A stretch of DNA of 64,000 bases from Leptospira tipperaryensis. Lineage in GTDB: Bacteria; Spirochaetota; Leptospiria; Leptospirales; Leptospiraceae. Positions 38,190 through 49,293 of this stretch are shown here, one piece after another. The translations under genes and the position numbers were made by a program. Location: assembly GCF_001729245.1 (NCBI RefSeq), contig NZ_CP015217.1:3288001-3352000 (forward strand), given 5' to 3'. The notes beneath the pieces were generated by a model. It was not told where the DNA came from, did not search any database, and was given only the letters and a program-made list of their open reading frames with translations. Positions within the stretch are counted from its first letter, which is position 1. Every line of letters starts with the position of its first letter.

Positions 38190-39319
38190 AATTTCAACAC
38201 CATCATAGCGATATCGTCATCATTTGTAAGTCTCTCGGAATGCGCAAGAATGGAATCCATCATCGATCCGAGAATATCTCCGCCCTTAGAAACTTCTTCT
38301 TTAAAGATTTTTTTGAGACGTTCTTCTCCGAGAATATTCATACTCTTGTCGGCGATCTCGGTCGCGCCGTCCGTATAGAGAAGAAGAAAGGCGCCTTTCT
38401 CAAATTGAATCGTTTTGAATTCTTCGCTTACGTTGAGTTCGATCGGGATGATAAGAGGTCCCATTCCAGGGAGAGTCGAAACGATTCCGTTTTGATAGAG
38501 GATCGGAGCCGGATGGCCTCCATTCGAATATTCGAATATAAGATCTTCGTGAAGGATTCCGTAAAAGAAAGTGATCGAAAATTCTTCCGGAAGAATTTTT
38601 TCCAAATTGTGACGAAGCGTTTTGACCTTCTCTCTTAGATTCTGATCCGGAGAAAGACTCGAGACTTGCATCTTCAACATCGCCGCAAGGAGCGCCGCGG
38701 AAGGGCCGTGACCGGAGCAGTCCGCGATAAAAAGATGAAGAGAGTTGTTTTCTATCCACGCGTCGGTGTAATCTCCTCCGATCTGCATGAGAGGTTGAAA
38801 GATCGTACTCAATCCGACTCCGTTCCAAACAAGATCTTTTTCGGGAAGAAGTTCCTGTTGAACCTTACGAGCCATGATCAATTCTCTTTCATAGTTTCTT
38901 TTTTGTTCAAAGAGTTCGTCTTGGAGAATTTTGATTCTGATAAAGGCGCGGATCTTTGCGATCAACTCTCGAGGTTGAAAGGGTTTGTGGATGAAGTCGT
39001 CTCCTCCGTGAGAGATCGCTTCGTCAAAACCTAATTCTCTGCTGATCGCGGTGATAAAAAGAATAGGAAGAAGTTTGAATCTTTCGATCTCTCTCAATTC
39101 TCTGCAAAAAGAGAATCCGTCTTGCCCGGGCATACTTACGTCTAAGAGAAGAATATCGATTCGATTTGTTATGAGAATATTTCTGGCCTCGGCCGCGGAC
39201 TCCGCCGTAAACATTTGAAAGCCCAAAGGTTTGAGCGTGTGTACGATCAGCTTCAGATTGATTTCGGAATCATCGACTGCAAGAACCGTATGTTGACTGT
39301 AATCCGGAGCTATTGACAA
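38186..39319 (-). CDS. Response regulator with SpoIIE/PP2C phosphatase output
   Basis: 377 residues if it starts at the TTG at 39319, which is 8 nt after the ccmC stop with TAAGGA just before it; another TTG at 39376 lies within ccmC and has no ribosome site. The receiver has VLAVDDSE, the phospho-Asp in [11 protein letters not shown], and the [12 protein letters not shown] lysine. After a helical linker (residues about 145-190, [20 protein letters not shown]) the PP2C domain follows: [52 protein letters not shown] and [12 protein letters not shown] with the metal aspartates. Such RsbU-like proteins control anti-sigma partner switches. Its gene lies between ccmC and purC. Confidence 0.88.
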
Positions 39320-39326
39320 CGTATCC

Positions 39327-40019
39327 TTACTCTTCCTTTTCTGGGAGACTTTCGCGAAGGTCGCCGATCTTTGCAAGACGATAGGCGAAACGGAATAAGA
39401 CTAAAAAGAGAATGTGATACGCAAGAACTCCCAACCAAAAACTCTGACGAATGTCGGAATCCATTCCTCCCTTTCCGAGAACGGATTCCGGATGATTTCC
39501 GGGATTGTCCATCCAACGAATCGCTCCCCATGTAATCACGGCGTTGACCGCGCAGAGAATACTCAAGAAGGAGGAAAAAATTTTCTTCTTAGAAGAATCC
39601 GTGATGAGAATTCGAAAAACGAAATAGGCGATCAAACTGATAAAAAGAACGGTGAAGGATTGAAGTCTTGCGTCGGTTTTGTCCCAAGAAACTCCCCAAG
39701 CGCTGTAAGCCCAGATTCTTCCGGAAAAGATAACGCCGATTGCAAAGAGAAGAGAGATCTGATTCGCTGCGAGTGAAAGGAGATCCCACTTTGATTCCTT
39801 CTTCCAAAGATAAAGGACCGCAAAGAAGAGAGAAAAGATCGGACCGTAGAGCGCGACCCAAGCGACTGGAACGTGAAAGTAGAAAATTCTATGAGCGATT
39901 CCTTGTTGGAGAATCACATTCGGATAATTGAGAGAAATTAAAACTGCCGCCGGAAAACCGACAAGAAAGATTGCGGATAAAATCCAGTCGAAAACGGGAT
40001 GTGCAATTCGGATCTTCAT
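39327..40019 (-). CDS. ccmC: Cytochrome c biogenesis protein CcmC (haem transport)
   Basis: 230 residues with six predicted membrane helices. The periplasmic tryptophan-rich WWD-type box appears in [18 protein letters not shown], with conserved histidines in [14 protein letters not shown] and [14 protein letters not shown] segments. CcmC binds haem with CcmE and belongs to System I. It ends 8 nt before the TTG start of the phosphatase gene, and is 47 bp downstream of ccmB. No CcmD, E, F or H gene is nearby. Confidence 0.88.
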   Translation of the reverse strand: MKIRIAHPVFDWILSAIFLVGFPAAVLISLNYPNVILQQGIAHRIFYFHVPVAWVALYGPIFSLFFAVLYLWKKESKWDLLSLAANQISLLFAIGVIFSGRIWAYSAWGVSWDKTDARLQSFTVLFISLIAYFVFRILITDSSKKKIFSSFLSILCAVNAVITWGAIRWMDNPGNHPESVLGKGGMDSDIRQSFWLGVLAYHILFLVLFRFAYRLAKIGDLRESLPEKEE

Positions 40020-40066
40020 ACGAAAGAGAGTATTCGAGAGAATGCCGGCAGAATCAAGAAGATTCT

Positions 40067-40738
40067 TCAGGGTTCGTCGCCCGAAAGTTCTAAAAGTAGA
40101 ATTCCGATTCCCGCGTAAAAAGCGCAGAACGAAAGTAAGATGGCGAGTCCGGGGATGGGATCAAAAACCGGAAGTCTTTCGAGTTTTCTCTCGGCTTCCA
40201 TTCCGAAGAGAAGAATCGGAATCGTAAAAGGAATCATGAGGAGCGGAAGTAGGATCTCCTTCAATCGGGAGGAATCACTGATATGACTCAAGGAAACTCC
40301 GAGGAAAGAAATACAGAGAACTCCTGGAAGAAGAAAAATCAAATTCACCGTCAGATCTCTGGCTCCGAGAGGAAAGGCCTGAAAAAAAACAGATAATAAA
40401 ATCATTAAGTAGAGGGCCGCAATCGCAAGACCGAAAAAGACCGCGAGAGATTTTGCGAGAAATCGCATCCAGATCGGAAGAAAGAGAGAACTGATTCTTC
40501 CCCCTCCGCTCTCCCTCTCCTCCCAAGCGGACTGCCCGATAAAAACGTAGGAAGTGAGAAACAAAACCGACCACTTGATTCCGATCAAGGTTTGTCGGTC
40601 CAGTTTTCCGGTCTGTTCCAGAGCATAATTAAAAATGAATACGATGGACGTGATCAAAACTACGACGGAAAGAATTCCGTTGAGAGCCTTTCCTAAAAGT
40701 AGGAACTCCTTATAAAGAAGAGAAAGCAGAAGTTTCAA
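40067..40738 (-). CDS. ccmB: Haem exporter membrane subunit CcmB
   Basis: 223 residues from a TTG start with GGAGGG upstream. Six predicted membrane helices. Family features: [20 protein letters not shown] at the start, [18 protein letters not shown], and [20 protein letters not shown]. It is the permease for the CcmA ATPase. The start overlaps ccmA by 29 bp. An exact repeat copy (40699-40709) codes the EFLLLG residues, and a variant copy GTAGGATCTCC (40249-40259) codes EILLP. Confidence 0.85.
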   Translation of the reverse strand: MKLLLSLLYKEFLLLGKALNGILSVVVLITSIVFIFNYALEQTGKLDRQTLIGIKWSVLFLTSYVFIGQSAWEERESGGGRISSLFLPIWMRFLAKSLAVFFGLAIAALYLMILLSVFFQAFPLGARDLTVNLIFLLPGVLCISFLGVSLSHISDSSRLKEILLPLLMIPFTIPILLFGMEAERKLERLPVFDPIPGLAILLSFCAFYAGIGILLLELSGDEP

Positions 40739-41357
40739 TTTTTCCCTCCTTGAGATTCCAAGAAATAGTCTTTTGAGAAAAAGGAATTCCCGGATCGTGA
40801 GTCACCATGAGAACTGCGGAATTTTTGGAGTATTCTTCCAAGAGACGAACTGCGATTTCCAAACCGGTTCTGTCGAGTGCGGTAAAAGGTTCGTCCAAAA
40901 GAATCAAATCTCCACCGGTGAGGAGCGCTCGGATGAGCGCGGCCTTTTGTTTCATTCCTCTGGAGAATGTAAAGATCGGATCCTCTCTTCTCGTCCAGAG
41001 TTTGAAAGACCTAAGTAGGAACTCCACCTTTTCATTCGCAAACTCAATGCCCGCTATCGAGAGAAAATAACGAAGATTCTCCTCCAAACTCAAAGAGGTA
41101 TAAAGTCCGAGTTCATGACCCAAGTAGGAGATCTGCGGTTTTTTAGAACCCAATTCCGAAAAGGAAAACGATTCTTTATGATGCGAATGATTGAGAATGC
41201 TTCGAAGGAGAGTCGTTTTTCCGGCGCCGTTATCGCCTCGGAGAAGAATCAGTTCTCCCCGGAAAAGAGAAAAGGAGATCTGTTTGAGAATCTGTTTTTT
41301 TCCGATAGAATAAGATAGATCTTTGCAGACGAGAAGCGCTTGTTCTTGAGATGGCAA
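40710..41357 (-). CDS. ccmA: Haem exporter ATP-binding subunit CcmA
   Basis: 215 residues from a TTG start with AGAGGA 7 nt upstream. ABC motifs: [19 protein letters not shown] (Walker A), [20 protein letters not shown] (signature, SRGM instead of SGGQ), [15 protein letters not shown] (Walker B), and VLMVTHDPG (H-loop). It powers CcmB. It is divergent from the TPR gene at 41371, with start codons only 13 bp apart. A repeat copy (41015-41025) codes VEFLLRS. Confidence 0.88.
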   Translation of the reverse strand: MPSQEQALLVCKDLSYSIGKKQILKQISFSLFRGELILLRGDNGAGKTTLLRSILNHSHHKESFSFSELGSKKPQISYLGHELGLYTSLSLEENLRYFLSIAGIEFANEKVEFLLRSFKLWTRREDPIFTFSRGMKQKAALIRALLTGGDLILLDEPFTALDRTGLEIAVRLLEEYSKNSAVLMVTHDPGIPFSQKTISWNLKEGKIETSAFSSL

Positions 41358-41370
41358 ACCGATTCCTCTT

Positions 41371-42450
41371 ATGATGTCAGACTCTCCTCAGAAACAGAAT
41401 TTACAATGCGTTTTTTCCGTTCCAAACGGGGGAGTTCCTACTTTCCTCGGAAAGTTCCAGATTCTTTTTCTTTCCTTTTTCCTCTTTCTCTTCTTCAACT
41501 CACCCGTTCAAGGACAACTGAATATCGGAGGCCAATACTACTCCGGACTTCTCTGGGGAGAAAATGAAATTCTCTCTCCGGAATATTACAATGACGGATC
41601 CTTTCTAAGATCGGAACAGGATTTTATTCTCAGCGCAGGAAGAAATTGGAAGGGGGATCCCCCTACATCAAAAGGAAGTTTCACATTCGAGGGAAAAGAA
41701 ATTCTCAATTGCGGACTTTTTAATAATGAGGCGGTTCTTCTTTTAGAAAAAGGAAAACCGGAAGAAAGAATCAAGGCCATTTCCATGTTGGAAGAAGGAA
41801 TCCGTTTCGATCCAAAATTTTTCCCTTTCCGATACAATTTGGGAAGAGCCTATCACTTGGAAAAAAAATATCAGAAGGCGATCATTCAATTCGAATACGC
41901 AAGTTCTGAAATTCCGGAATACTATAGAACCTACATTCATTTAGGAACGTTGTATGAAACCACGAGGGAAGCGATCAACGCGACGATTCTCTGGAGAAAG
42001 GCAGTTTCCCTAAATCCTTTTCACACCGAGGCGCTTCTTCTTTTGGCCGACCACTACATTCGAACCGATCTTAAAAACAGAGCCCTTCTCTATATTAAGG
42101 AAGCCTCCCGAATCGACGAACAAAGTCCCGACGCGAGAATGGGCAAAGCAAGAATCGAACTCTTATCCTCCAAAGATCTCTATGCTTATAGAATCTTTAA
42201 GAATACGGAGCTCGTGGACGACTTAGGGCAAAAGAAACAATACAATAAAAAATTTCATTTCTTCTTCGCGGAAACCGCGAGTAAGGTCGGCGATTATGTC
42301 ACGGCCGCGGACCAATACGAACAACTTCTCAAATATCCGAATGATCCATTCTTCTCAGAATTCTCCTTCAAGGTAATCGAAAGAAGAAGAGATCTTGCAA
42401 AACGTTTTGCCGAGATAAAGTCCTTGGAAGAGGAAAACAAAAACGAGTGA
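41371..42450 (+). CDS. Exported TPR protein
   Basis: 359 residues. The first 27 residues, with the in-frame repeat copy (41430-41441) coding GGVPTFLG, precede a signal-peptide-like hydrophobic core ([19 protein letters not shown]). TPR units: [58 protein letters not shown] and [19 protein letters not shown] charged C-terminal coiled region follows. The true start may be a later codon, since no ribosome site precedes 41371. It is likely periplasmic. Function is unknown. Confidence 0.72.
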   Translation: MMSDSPQKQNLQCVFSVPNGGVPTFLGKFQILFLSFFLFLFFNSPVQGQLNIGGQYYSGLLWGENEILSPEYYNDGSFLRSEQDFILSAGRNWKGDPPTSKGSFTFEGKEILNCGLFNNEAVLLLEKGKPEERIKAISMLEEGIRFDPKFFPFRYNLGRAYHLEKKYQKAIIQFEYASSEIPEYYRTYIHLGTLYETTREAINATILWRKAVSLNPFHTEALLLLADHYIRTDLKNRALLYIKEASRIDEQSPDARMGKARIELLSSKDLYAYRIFKNTELVDDLGQKKQYNKKFHFFFAETASKVGDYVTAADQYEQLLKYPNDPFFSEFSFKVIERRRDLAKRFAEIKSLEEENKNE

Positions 42451-42504
42451 AAAAGGGTTTGCTTTTTTCAATTTTCTTCCGTTATCTTGAACCTTGGAGG
42501 AATC

Positions 42505-43138
<634 letters not shown>

Positions 43139-43903
43139 TCAAACGCGGAGGGAGCTCAGATCGGTCGCACGAATGAGTTCCCCCGTAAAAGAATTCTTAT
43201 AATTCGTAAAAACCTCTTCCGTCTTTCCAAAATCCAAAAGTTTCCCTTTTTCTAAAATTCCTATTTGATCGCAGAATTTCCTCGCGGTTCTCAAGTTATG
43301 CGTTATGAGGAGGATTGTTAGTTTTTTCTCTCTCGCAAGTTTTTTCAGGAAAAGTAGGATCTCATTCAGGAGAATCGGATCAAGCGCACCCAGAGCCTCA
43401 TCTAAAAAAAGAATCTTAGGTTCCGTAAGAAGAGCGCGGAGTATCGAGGCCCTCTGAAGTTCTCCTCCGGAAAAAGATAAGACATTACGATTGAGATCTT
43501 TCCCTGAAAGTTGGAACGAATGTAGGAAGTCATAAAATGACGCTTCCCCTCGTGTAGCAATTTCTCCGCCGAGAATGCGGAGCGGTTCTTTGAGCGCCTT
43601 TTCAAGAGTCCAAGAAGGATTGAAGCTACTTACGGGATCTTGGAAAACAGGTTGGAGCTGATGAATCGGAATTTCGCGACGCTCCTTTCCGAAAAAGAAA
43701 ATAGATCCGCTTTGATCAAGATTCTTAAATGTAGGAACTCCCAAAATAGAACGAAAGAGAGATGTCTTTCCCGAACCCGAACGTCCCAGAATTCCAAGAA
43801 TCGTTCCAGGAGCCACTTCGAAAGAAATAGAATCCAATATGATTCTTTCTTCAAATTGTAAACTGAGTCTCCTAATTTCAAGAGCTTGATTCGAATCCGG
43901 CAT
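43139..43903 (-). CDS. ABC transporter ATP-binding protein (peptide/nickel type)
   Basis: 254 residues. Walker [22 protein letters not shown]-loop [16 protein letters not shown], whose FNP is typical of the oligopeptide/nickel family; signature [20 protein letters not shown]; Walker [14 protein letters not shown]-loop [11 protein letters not shown]. It is the C-terminal-type ATPase (DppF/NikE) by pattern, yet no permease or binding-protein gene is adjacent, so it is an orphan subunit. A repeat copy (43731-43742) codes GVPTF directly after Walker A. Confidence 0.85.
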   Translation of the reverse strand: MPDSNQALEIRRLSLQFEERIILDSISFEVAPGTILGILGRSGSGKTSLFRSILGVPTFKNLDQSGSIFFFGKERREIPIHQLQPVFQDPVSSFNPSWTLEKALKEPLRILGGEIATRGEASFYDFLHSFQLSGKDLNRNVLSFSGGELQRASILRALLTEPKILFLDEALGALDPILLNEILLFLKKLAREKKLTILLITHNLRTARKFCDQIGILEKGKLLDFGKTEEVFTNYKNSFTGELIRATDLSSLRV

Positions 43904-43973
43904 TTTTCCAAAATATGCGATTCATAAATTGAGGACAAGAATTCTAAAAAGTAGGTTTTGAATTTAGACTAAC

Positions 43974-44201
43974 CTATTTTCGAAGACTAGTTGGAAGATC
44001 GTCCCCTATAATGAGCTTTCCATTTGGAAGAGAATGAGAAGTTGCGGAATCCCTTTTTTGGTTTAAACTTCCAGTTTTATGAAACGAATTTGTATTCGGA
44101 TCAAAACCAAGTATCACTGGGAGTTTCGGCATTCTTTTTCTAAAAGTGAGAAGAATGAAAACTTCGAAAGGATGAACCTGGTCAACCAATCCAAAAATCA
44201 T
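43974..44201 (-). CDS. Possible small protein or gene remnant
   Basis: A 75-codon open frame from ATG (44201). It has no good ribosome site, no signal peptide and an uneven composition, and starts just upstream of an AT-rich gap. The remaining bases of 43904-44237 show nothing else. It may be noise or the tail of a decayed gene; I keep it at low confidence. Confidence 0.25.
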   Translation of the reverse strand: MIFGLVDQVHPFEVFILLTFRKRMPKLPVILGFDPNTNSFHKTGSLNQKRDSATSHSLPNGKLIIGDDLPTSLRK

Positions 44202-44237
44202 TTCTGTTAATATTCTATCGCAAGTCTCGAACCGATC

Positions 44238-44825
44238 TTACGGCCCGGAAACACAGCGAAGATATGCGTTATTCGCCTTTGGAAACTCGATCGTGCCTCC
44301 CATTCTGTAATCCGCGATATAAGCCATCGCCCGATATTTTGTCGATCTTGGAATCGAATAAGCCCTTCTGGTGGAAGCAGGTGTCGCCACGTAGGAGGAA
44401 GGATCCGAATTAAAATCATTAGCCACGGTAGAATCCGGACTGGATCCCGTCGAGATTCCGCTCGTCGAACTCCAATAATATCCTCCGATCGTATTTTGAA
44501 AAAATGAAACATCGATGATCGGGTAAGTCGTCTTTCGATAGTCCAAAAGACTCACTATCTCTTTCACGTTAGGCACCCTCCAGATTCTTCCCGCCAGATT
44601 CAAATTTTGACAAGAAAAGAGCGCGGAGTTCCAATCCATGATCGTAGCGACTCCGGAACAATCCAAGGAAGCTTGTCCAAAGGAACATTTCTGCCAATAA
44701 AGCCCGTTTAACGTGTCCTTTACTGTACCGTCTCCGTTATCAACATACGGACCACCGATCGCAGACAACGTAGAAGGGCGAAAATGAATCAGAATTAAAA
44801 AAACTAAAATGATAATTTTTTTCAT
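44238..44825 (-). CDS. DUF1566-domain exported protein
   Basis: 195 residues. A signal peptide (MKKIIILVFLILIHF) follows AAAGGAG. The DUF1566 (Lcl C-terminal) pattern: GPYVDNGDGTVKDTLNGLYW, then QKCSFGQASLDCSG, AGRIWRVPNVKEIVSLLDY, GGYYWSSTS and a final YLRCVSG. Such domains often bind sugars or surfaces and have disulfides. It is the shorter member of a pair, 12 bp after the larger DUF1566 gene (44838-46994), and may be its duplicated tail. Role unknown. Confidence 0.82.
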   Translation of the reverse strand: MKKIIILVFLILIHFRPSTLSAIGGPYVDNGDGTVKDTLNGLYWQKCSFGQASLDCSGVATIMDWNSALFSCQNLNLAGRIWRVPNVKEIVSLLDYRKTTYPIIDVSFFQNTIGGYYWSSTSGISTGSSPDSTVANDFNSDPSSYVATPASTRRAYSIPRSTKYRAMAYIADYRMGGTIEFPKANNAYLRCVSGP

Positions 44826-44837
44826 AAAAATTCTCCT

Positions 44838-46994
44838 TTAGTCCGCGAGACACAGACTTGTATAATAATATCTCTGGGCCACGTAATTCGAAATATAATT
44901 CAGTTTATCCGGACCTGGCTGTGTAACACCTCCGAAAACGGAAATCGCCCATGCCCCCTGGGAATAATAGCTTGGTGGATTCATCGGATCCCCGGGCCCG
45001 CTGGATAAAGAATCGATCGTTCCAGTCACAGTATTTGCATTGATGCTTAAAGTATAAGTTCCAGTCCAATATCTTTGATAGTCATTTCTCAGAAGTCCCG
45101 GAAAATTAGCCTCGGGAATCGCATCATTCCCCGCCCCGCCTCCGTAGTTAAGAATACCATAATATTCTGATAGATAAGGAATTCTCCAGGTCTTTTTCCC
45201 CGCGTAGCCGTTCCCTGAGTTCGCAGCATTCAATGAATTACATTCAAAGGACGATATTTGATCTTTATACGGGTAACCGCCCACGGTTCCGCACGTCGTT
45301 CCATCCCATTTTGTATCTTGCGGACAAACCTGAACACAGATCGTACCATCCCAAGAAAATCCTTCGATACAGGTTTTCCAAACTCTACCGGTAATTGTAT
45401 CAACGGATACGATATCGCTCGGATAAGACGCATTCATAGCAAAGGGTAAAGTCAATCCTGAGCTTGCGTTTACGATCTCACCATCTTGCCCGGATCCGAA
45501 ACAAGTAGCCGGGTCTCCGTTTGAATCGGAACAATCCGTCTGCCCTGTATCGGCGACTTTTAAAGGGGAAGAATCCACTCCCGTTGCAAAAAAGAAAGAG
45601 TTGGAAGCGGGCACGTTTCCCGCAAAATCCTTAAATCCAACAACAGAAAGGCGAAACAAAAAAAGTTCCGGAAGCTTACTCTGTAAATCCAATCGGTAAG
45701 TCCTTGAATCCAACCACTGTCCGGCGGTTCCTTTGATGCTTGCACCCGTAGACCCTACTAACGTAGGGTCGGAAAATATTGCCATACTCGGAACTAAGGT
45801 CGTGGAAGTATCCATGTCCTTATCGAAAGTGAATGTGAAATACCTTTGATTGACTGGAAGATTAAAGTTATTCCCTGTTGGAGAGGCGGAGATAATAGGA
45901 ACTACAGTATCCTTTACCAAAGTAAAGGTCGTATTTCCTACGTTCCCGGTCAAAGAAGAAGTGACGCAGATCCGAATCGTATAACTTCCATCCGTCGGAA
46001 GCGAAGCCGCAGTCACACCGCTTGTCTTTAGCGTATTGGCTGTGACCGTCCCGGAAGAAAGTTGAGTGCCATCGGAACAAGTATTGCTGTTTCTTCTTAT
46101 GCTAAAGGATCCGGCGATATCACTTTTCCATTTGATTGTGCTTGAAGTTGAACTTTTTAAATATTGTGCGCTCTGAGAGGTGATCGTAATCGTAGGATTT
46201 CCCGTAAATACGGTATAAACCGACGGAGAGCTCACGGTTCCGACGTTACCCGCTCCGTCTACTGCGATCGCTTTTACTGTCGAGATCGCGTTATCCGAAA
46301 CGGGAAATGCATTCGTAAATAAAAAGGAATTCGCGTCCGGAGTTCCGTCTGAAAAAATTCCAGGATCCAAACCGCCGATTCTATAGGCGATTTGGCTACA
46401 ACTGGATCCGCCTAAATCGGAACAAGTCAAAGAGATGTTTGGAATCGATAATCCATAAATTCCCGTATTCGGGGTAAATGAGATCGAGGTGGGAGGAATG
46501 TCGTCTCGAATTGCATCCAATTCTACTTTATCCCAATTAGATCCGTTTTCGGGAGATTCTAAACAAAGTATAATTCGATTCGCTCCTGCCAAGAGGGGAT
46601 TGGTTCCGTCATCCGCATGGATCCGGTTTACTAGGGAGGTTGACTTAGAAACTGCCCCGCTTCCAATCACCGTTCCATCCTGGCAATTTGTCGCGTTCAA
46701 TCGCAATCGATAATATGAATCTAGGTTCGTGGACCAACTCACGTCCTTAAAGTTAATCGCACCCGTGTTCGAACTAACGTAGAATCTGGCATCCGAATTT
46801 AGGACGATCTTGCCTGTTTCCGGTATTTGCGTCGGATTCGATTTTGGAAAATCGATGCCAGAGAATTGAAACAGCAACGGAGCTTTGTGTCCTTTATTCA
46901 AACACCCGAGGGTAAAAAAATATATAAGTAAGCAAAAATAATTAGCATAAGATCTCTTTTTCAAATGTTGTCTTGCTACAGTATAATTTTCCAT
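44838..46994 (-). CDS. Large lipoprotein with Ig-like region and C-terminal DUF1566 domain
   Basis: 718 residues from the ATG at 46994, chosen for its GGAGG site; an earlier ATG lies at 47012. Signal peptide with lipobox FTLGC. The middle (about 60-470) is beta-rich with Big/Ig-like strands (TVKAIAVDGAGNVGTVSSPS, KDTVVPIISASPTG). The end (about 520-718) is DUF1566: VSVDTITGRVWKTCIEGFSW, VCPQDTKWDGTTC, KTWRIPYLSEYYGILNY and RYYYTSLCLAD. A surface-exposed lipoprotein is likely. Partner of the smaller DUF1566 gene downstream. Confidence 0.8.
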   Translation of the reverse strand: MENYTVARQHLKKRSYANYFCLLIYFFTLGCLNKGHKAPLLFQFSGIDFPKSNPTQIPETGKIVLNSDARFYVSSNTGAINFKDVSWSTNLDSYYRLRLNATNCQDGTVIGSGAVSKSTSLVNRIHADDGTNPLLAGANRIILCLESPENGSNWDKVELDAIRDDIPPTSISFTPNTGIYGLSIPNISLTCSDLGGSSCSQIAYRIGGLDPGIFSDGTPDANSFLFTNAFPVSDNAISTVKAIAVDGAGNVGTVSSPSVYTVFTGNPTITITSQSAQYLKSSTSSTIKWKSDIAGSFSIRRNSNTCSDGTQLSSGTVTANTLKTSGVTAASLPTDGSYTIRICVTSSLTGNVGNTTFTLVKDTVVPIISASPTGNNFNLPVNQRYFTFTFDKDMDTSTTLVPSMAIFSDPTLVGSTGASIKGTAGQWLDSRTYRLDLQSKLPELFLFRLSVVGFKDFAGNVPASNSFFFATGVDSSPLKVADTGQTDCSDSNGDPATCFGSGQDGEIVNASSGLTLPFAMNASYPSDIVSVDTITGRVWKTCIEGFSWDGTICVQVCPQDTKWDGTTCGTVGGYPYKDQISSFECNSLNAANSGNGYAGKKTWRIPYLSEYYGILNYGGGAGNDAIPEANFPGLLRNDYQRYWTGTYTLSINANTVTGTIDSLSSGPGDPMNPPSYYSQGAWAISVFGGVTQPGPDKLNYISNYVAQRYYYTSLCLAD

Positions 46995-47012
46995 AGAACC
47001 CTCCAACAACAT

Positions 47013-47291
47013 CTCTCTATGTGCGGTCTAATCGATAACTGAAAAGGAATCTAACGTACAAACGATCAAAGCGCATCCCTAACTATAAATAAGGACAGCC
47101 CTGATTATAAGCCGTTTGGAAAGGCTAAAAAGCGGAGAAGACATCTATCTTTTTTCCGTTCTTTGAACGTTAAGAATCGAAAGACACGGATTTAGGTCTC
47201 ACAACCGGTCAAAGAATTTAGAAGAATTGGAATGAAAAACAATCCTATTAGTACTTGCCCAATTCGATCAGAAAGAGAAGTTTAGAAGTGT
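47013..47291. other. 279-bp divergent promoter region
   Basis: AT-rich region between the large lipoprotein and the HMG-CoA lyase gene. I see no repeat copy here and no clear promoter boxes. Confidence 0.4.
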
Positions 47292-48188
47292 ATGAAAGTC
47301 AAGATCACAGAAGTCGGACCAAGAGACGGACTACAAAACGAAAAAGTCCCGGTATCCACGAAGGATAAATTCGAATATATTCAACTCCTCGTCCGAGCCG
47401 GTTTGACAAACATCGAAGCAACTTCTTTTGTTAAAAAAGAATCCATTCCTCAGTTGGCAGACGCAGCCGAGCTTTCCGCGCTCTTAAATCTGAACGGACC
47501 CGTTCAATTCTCCGCACTCACACCCAACATAAAAGGATACGAAGCCGCTAAAAACGCGGGTTATAAAGAAGTGGCCGTATTCACCGCCGCGTCGGAATCA
47601 TTTACAAAAAAGAATATCAATCGAACGATCGAAGAATCCGTCGAAGGCTTTAAAGAAATCTTTAAACTGGCTCAACAAGACGGAATCCGGGTTCGCGGTT
47701 ACGTCTCGACCGTGATCGATTGTCCTTACGAGGGTAAGATCGATCCTAGAAAAGTTTTGGAAGTTTCCAAAATTCTTTTGGATCAAGGAGCATACGAAAT
47801 TTCTCTCGGAGAAACGATTGGCACGGGAGTTCCCGCAGAAGTCGAAAGATTGTTGGAACTTCTTCTCAAAGAAATTCCGGCCAATAAATTAGCGGGACAT
47901 TTCCACGATACATACGGAATGGCGATCGCGAATGTAGAGAAAGCATTTTCTATGGGAATCCGTTCTTTCGACTCTTCCTCCGGAGGACTTGGAGGTTGCC
48001 CCTACGCAAAGGGCGCGGCTGGGAATTTAGCGACCGATGATCTCGTTTATTTTTTGGAAAAGTCGGGAGTTCCCACAGGAATCGATCCGAGTCTTCTCTG
48101 GGAAGCTTCCGCTTTTATGGAAAAAGCAGTCTCTCGAGACCTTCAATCCCGTACCTATATAGCAACTAAGAAAAAAAGAGAAGTTTGA
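47292..48188 (+). CDS. Hydroxymethylglutaryl-CoA lyase-like enzyme
   Basis: 298 residues, normal length. Motifs: KITEVGPRDGLQNEKVPV at the N-terminus (metal and catalytic Arg-Asp), ATSFVKKESIPQLADA, KISLGETIGTGVPAEV style segment (ISLGETIGTG), LAGHFHDTYGMAIANVEKAF (His-x-His metal site), and SSGGLGGCPYAKGAAGNLAT with the catalytic Cys. It splits HMG-CoA, or a related acyl-CoA, to acetoacetate and acetyl-CoA, in leucine degradation. Two repeat copies inside (47825-47836, 48066-48077) code GVPA and GVPT. Confidence 0.88.
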   Translation: MKVKITEVGPRDGLQNEKVPVSTKDKFEYIQLLVRAGLTNIEATSFVKKESIPQLADAAELSALLNLNGPVQFSALTPNIKGYEAAKNAGYKEVAVFTAASESFTKKNINRTIEESVEGFKEIFKLAQQDGIRVRGYVSTVIDCPYEGKIDPRKVLEVSKILLDQGAYEISLGETIGTGVPAEVERLLELLLKEIPANKLAGHFHDTYGMAIANVEKAFSMGIRSFDSSSGGLGGCPYAKGAAGNLATDDLVYFLEKSGVPTGIDPSLLWEASAFMEKAVSRDLQSRTYIATKKKREV

Positions 48189-49120
48189 ATCTCAATCCCG
48201 CAGACCAAAAGCTTAGAAAGACACTTGAAAAAATCTTCGAGAAGTACGAATCTCCTGAATTCCTTTCCAGTGATCCGATAGAGTTCCCACATTCTTATAC
48301 AAATCCTAGAGACCGGGAAATAGCCGGCTTTATCGCGGCCCTCTTTTCTTATGGAAATGTCAAAGCCATCAAGAACCATCTTAGACATCTCTTCTCAATT
48401 TGTGGGAACTCCCCTCATTCCTTTCTCCTAACGCAGGACCTCTCTTTCATTCGAAAAGAACTCAAACCCTACCGATTTCAAAAATCCGCCGACATACTCC
48501 TCTTTCTCCGAACCCTCCAAGAATGTCTTCAAAACGAACCGACCCAAAGTCTGGAACCCCTCTTCTTTCTTCCTCGGGAAGGAGAATTCAACCTCACCCC
48601 ACAAAAACAAAAACTTCTTGAACTCGGAGGAATTCTTCGCCAAAGAATTCTCTCTTTCCAAATTCGATTTAGGGCAATCTCGCAAAAAATAAATTCCAAA
48701 GGTGTGAGTTCCTACGGATACAAATTCCTAGTCGGGCAAGGGTTCAACACCTCGTCCCTCAAAAGATATTCGATGTATCTGCGTTGGATGGTCCGAAAGA
48801 ATTTCCCTGATCTGGGAATTTACGATTCCATCTCTCAGGAGGAACTACTCTATCCGCTTGATGTGCATATTCAAAGAATCGCAAGCGTTCTTGAGATCAG
48901 TTCCCGTAAAACACCGGATTGGAAAAAGGCGGAAGAAATCACGGCCTTCTTTCGAAAAATTTTTCCGGAAGATCCGGCGCGAGGAGATTTTGCGTTGAGT
49001 CGTTTGGGAATTTTAAGACAGTGCAAATCAAAATATGTGTTTGAACTCTGTGAGAGTTGTCAGATTCGAAACGTTTGCAAAGTCTTCGAAAGAAAGGATA
49101 AAAAGATATCTCAAGCCTAA
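48185..49120 (+). CDS. TIGR02757-family protein (DUF2400)
   Basis: 311 residues from a TTG start that overlaps the previous stop by 4 bp. Family pattern: SDPIEFPHSYTNPRDREIAG, IAALFSYGNVKAIKNHLRHL, KRYSMYLRWMVRKNFPDLGI, LLYPLDVHIQRIASVLEISS and a Cys-bearing tail CESCQIRNVC that may bind a metal cluster. A helix-hairpin-helix DNA-glycosylase-like fold has been suggested for the family; function is unknown. Three repeat copies lie inside: 48281-48290, 48402-48413 (opposite strand) and 48704-48715. Confidence 0.82.
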   Translation: MNLNPADQKLRKTLEKIFEKYESPEFLSSDPIEFPHSYTNPRDREIAGFIAALFSYGNVKAIKNHLRHLFSICGNSPHSFLLTQDLSFIRKELKPYRFQKSADILLFLRTLQECLQNEPTQSLEPLFFLPREGEFNLTPQKQKLLELGGILRQRILSFQIRFRAISQKINSKGVSSYGYKFLVGQGFNTSSLKRYSMYLRWMVRKNFPDLGIYDSISQEELLYPLDVHIQRIASVLEISSRKTPDWKKAEEITAFFRKIFPEDPARGDFALSRLGILRQCKSKYVFELCESCQIRNVCKVFERKDKKISQA

Positions 49121-49293
49121 GATTCTCTAAATCCGACTTCGCTTCCTTTGTCTTTTAGTATAATTCAATAAAGAACCTTCTCTCGAGTTCTTAAATCTCT
49201 CCATTGAATCGTACTTATTCTTAGAGAAAGAATTAAACTAGAATCGATTGAATTCTTCCTCTTAAATAAGAATTAAGATGCAAAGATCGGATC

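Noticed and set aside
49121..49293. AATTCTT/AAGAATT inverted repeat near 49249
   Set aside because: Short, AT-only stem in an AT-rich convergent gap; no T-run at the right place, so not distinguished from chance.
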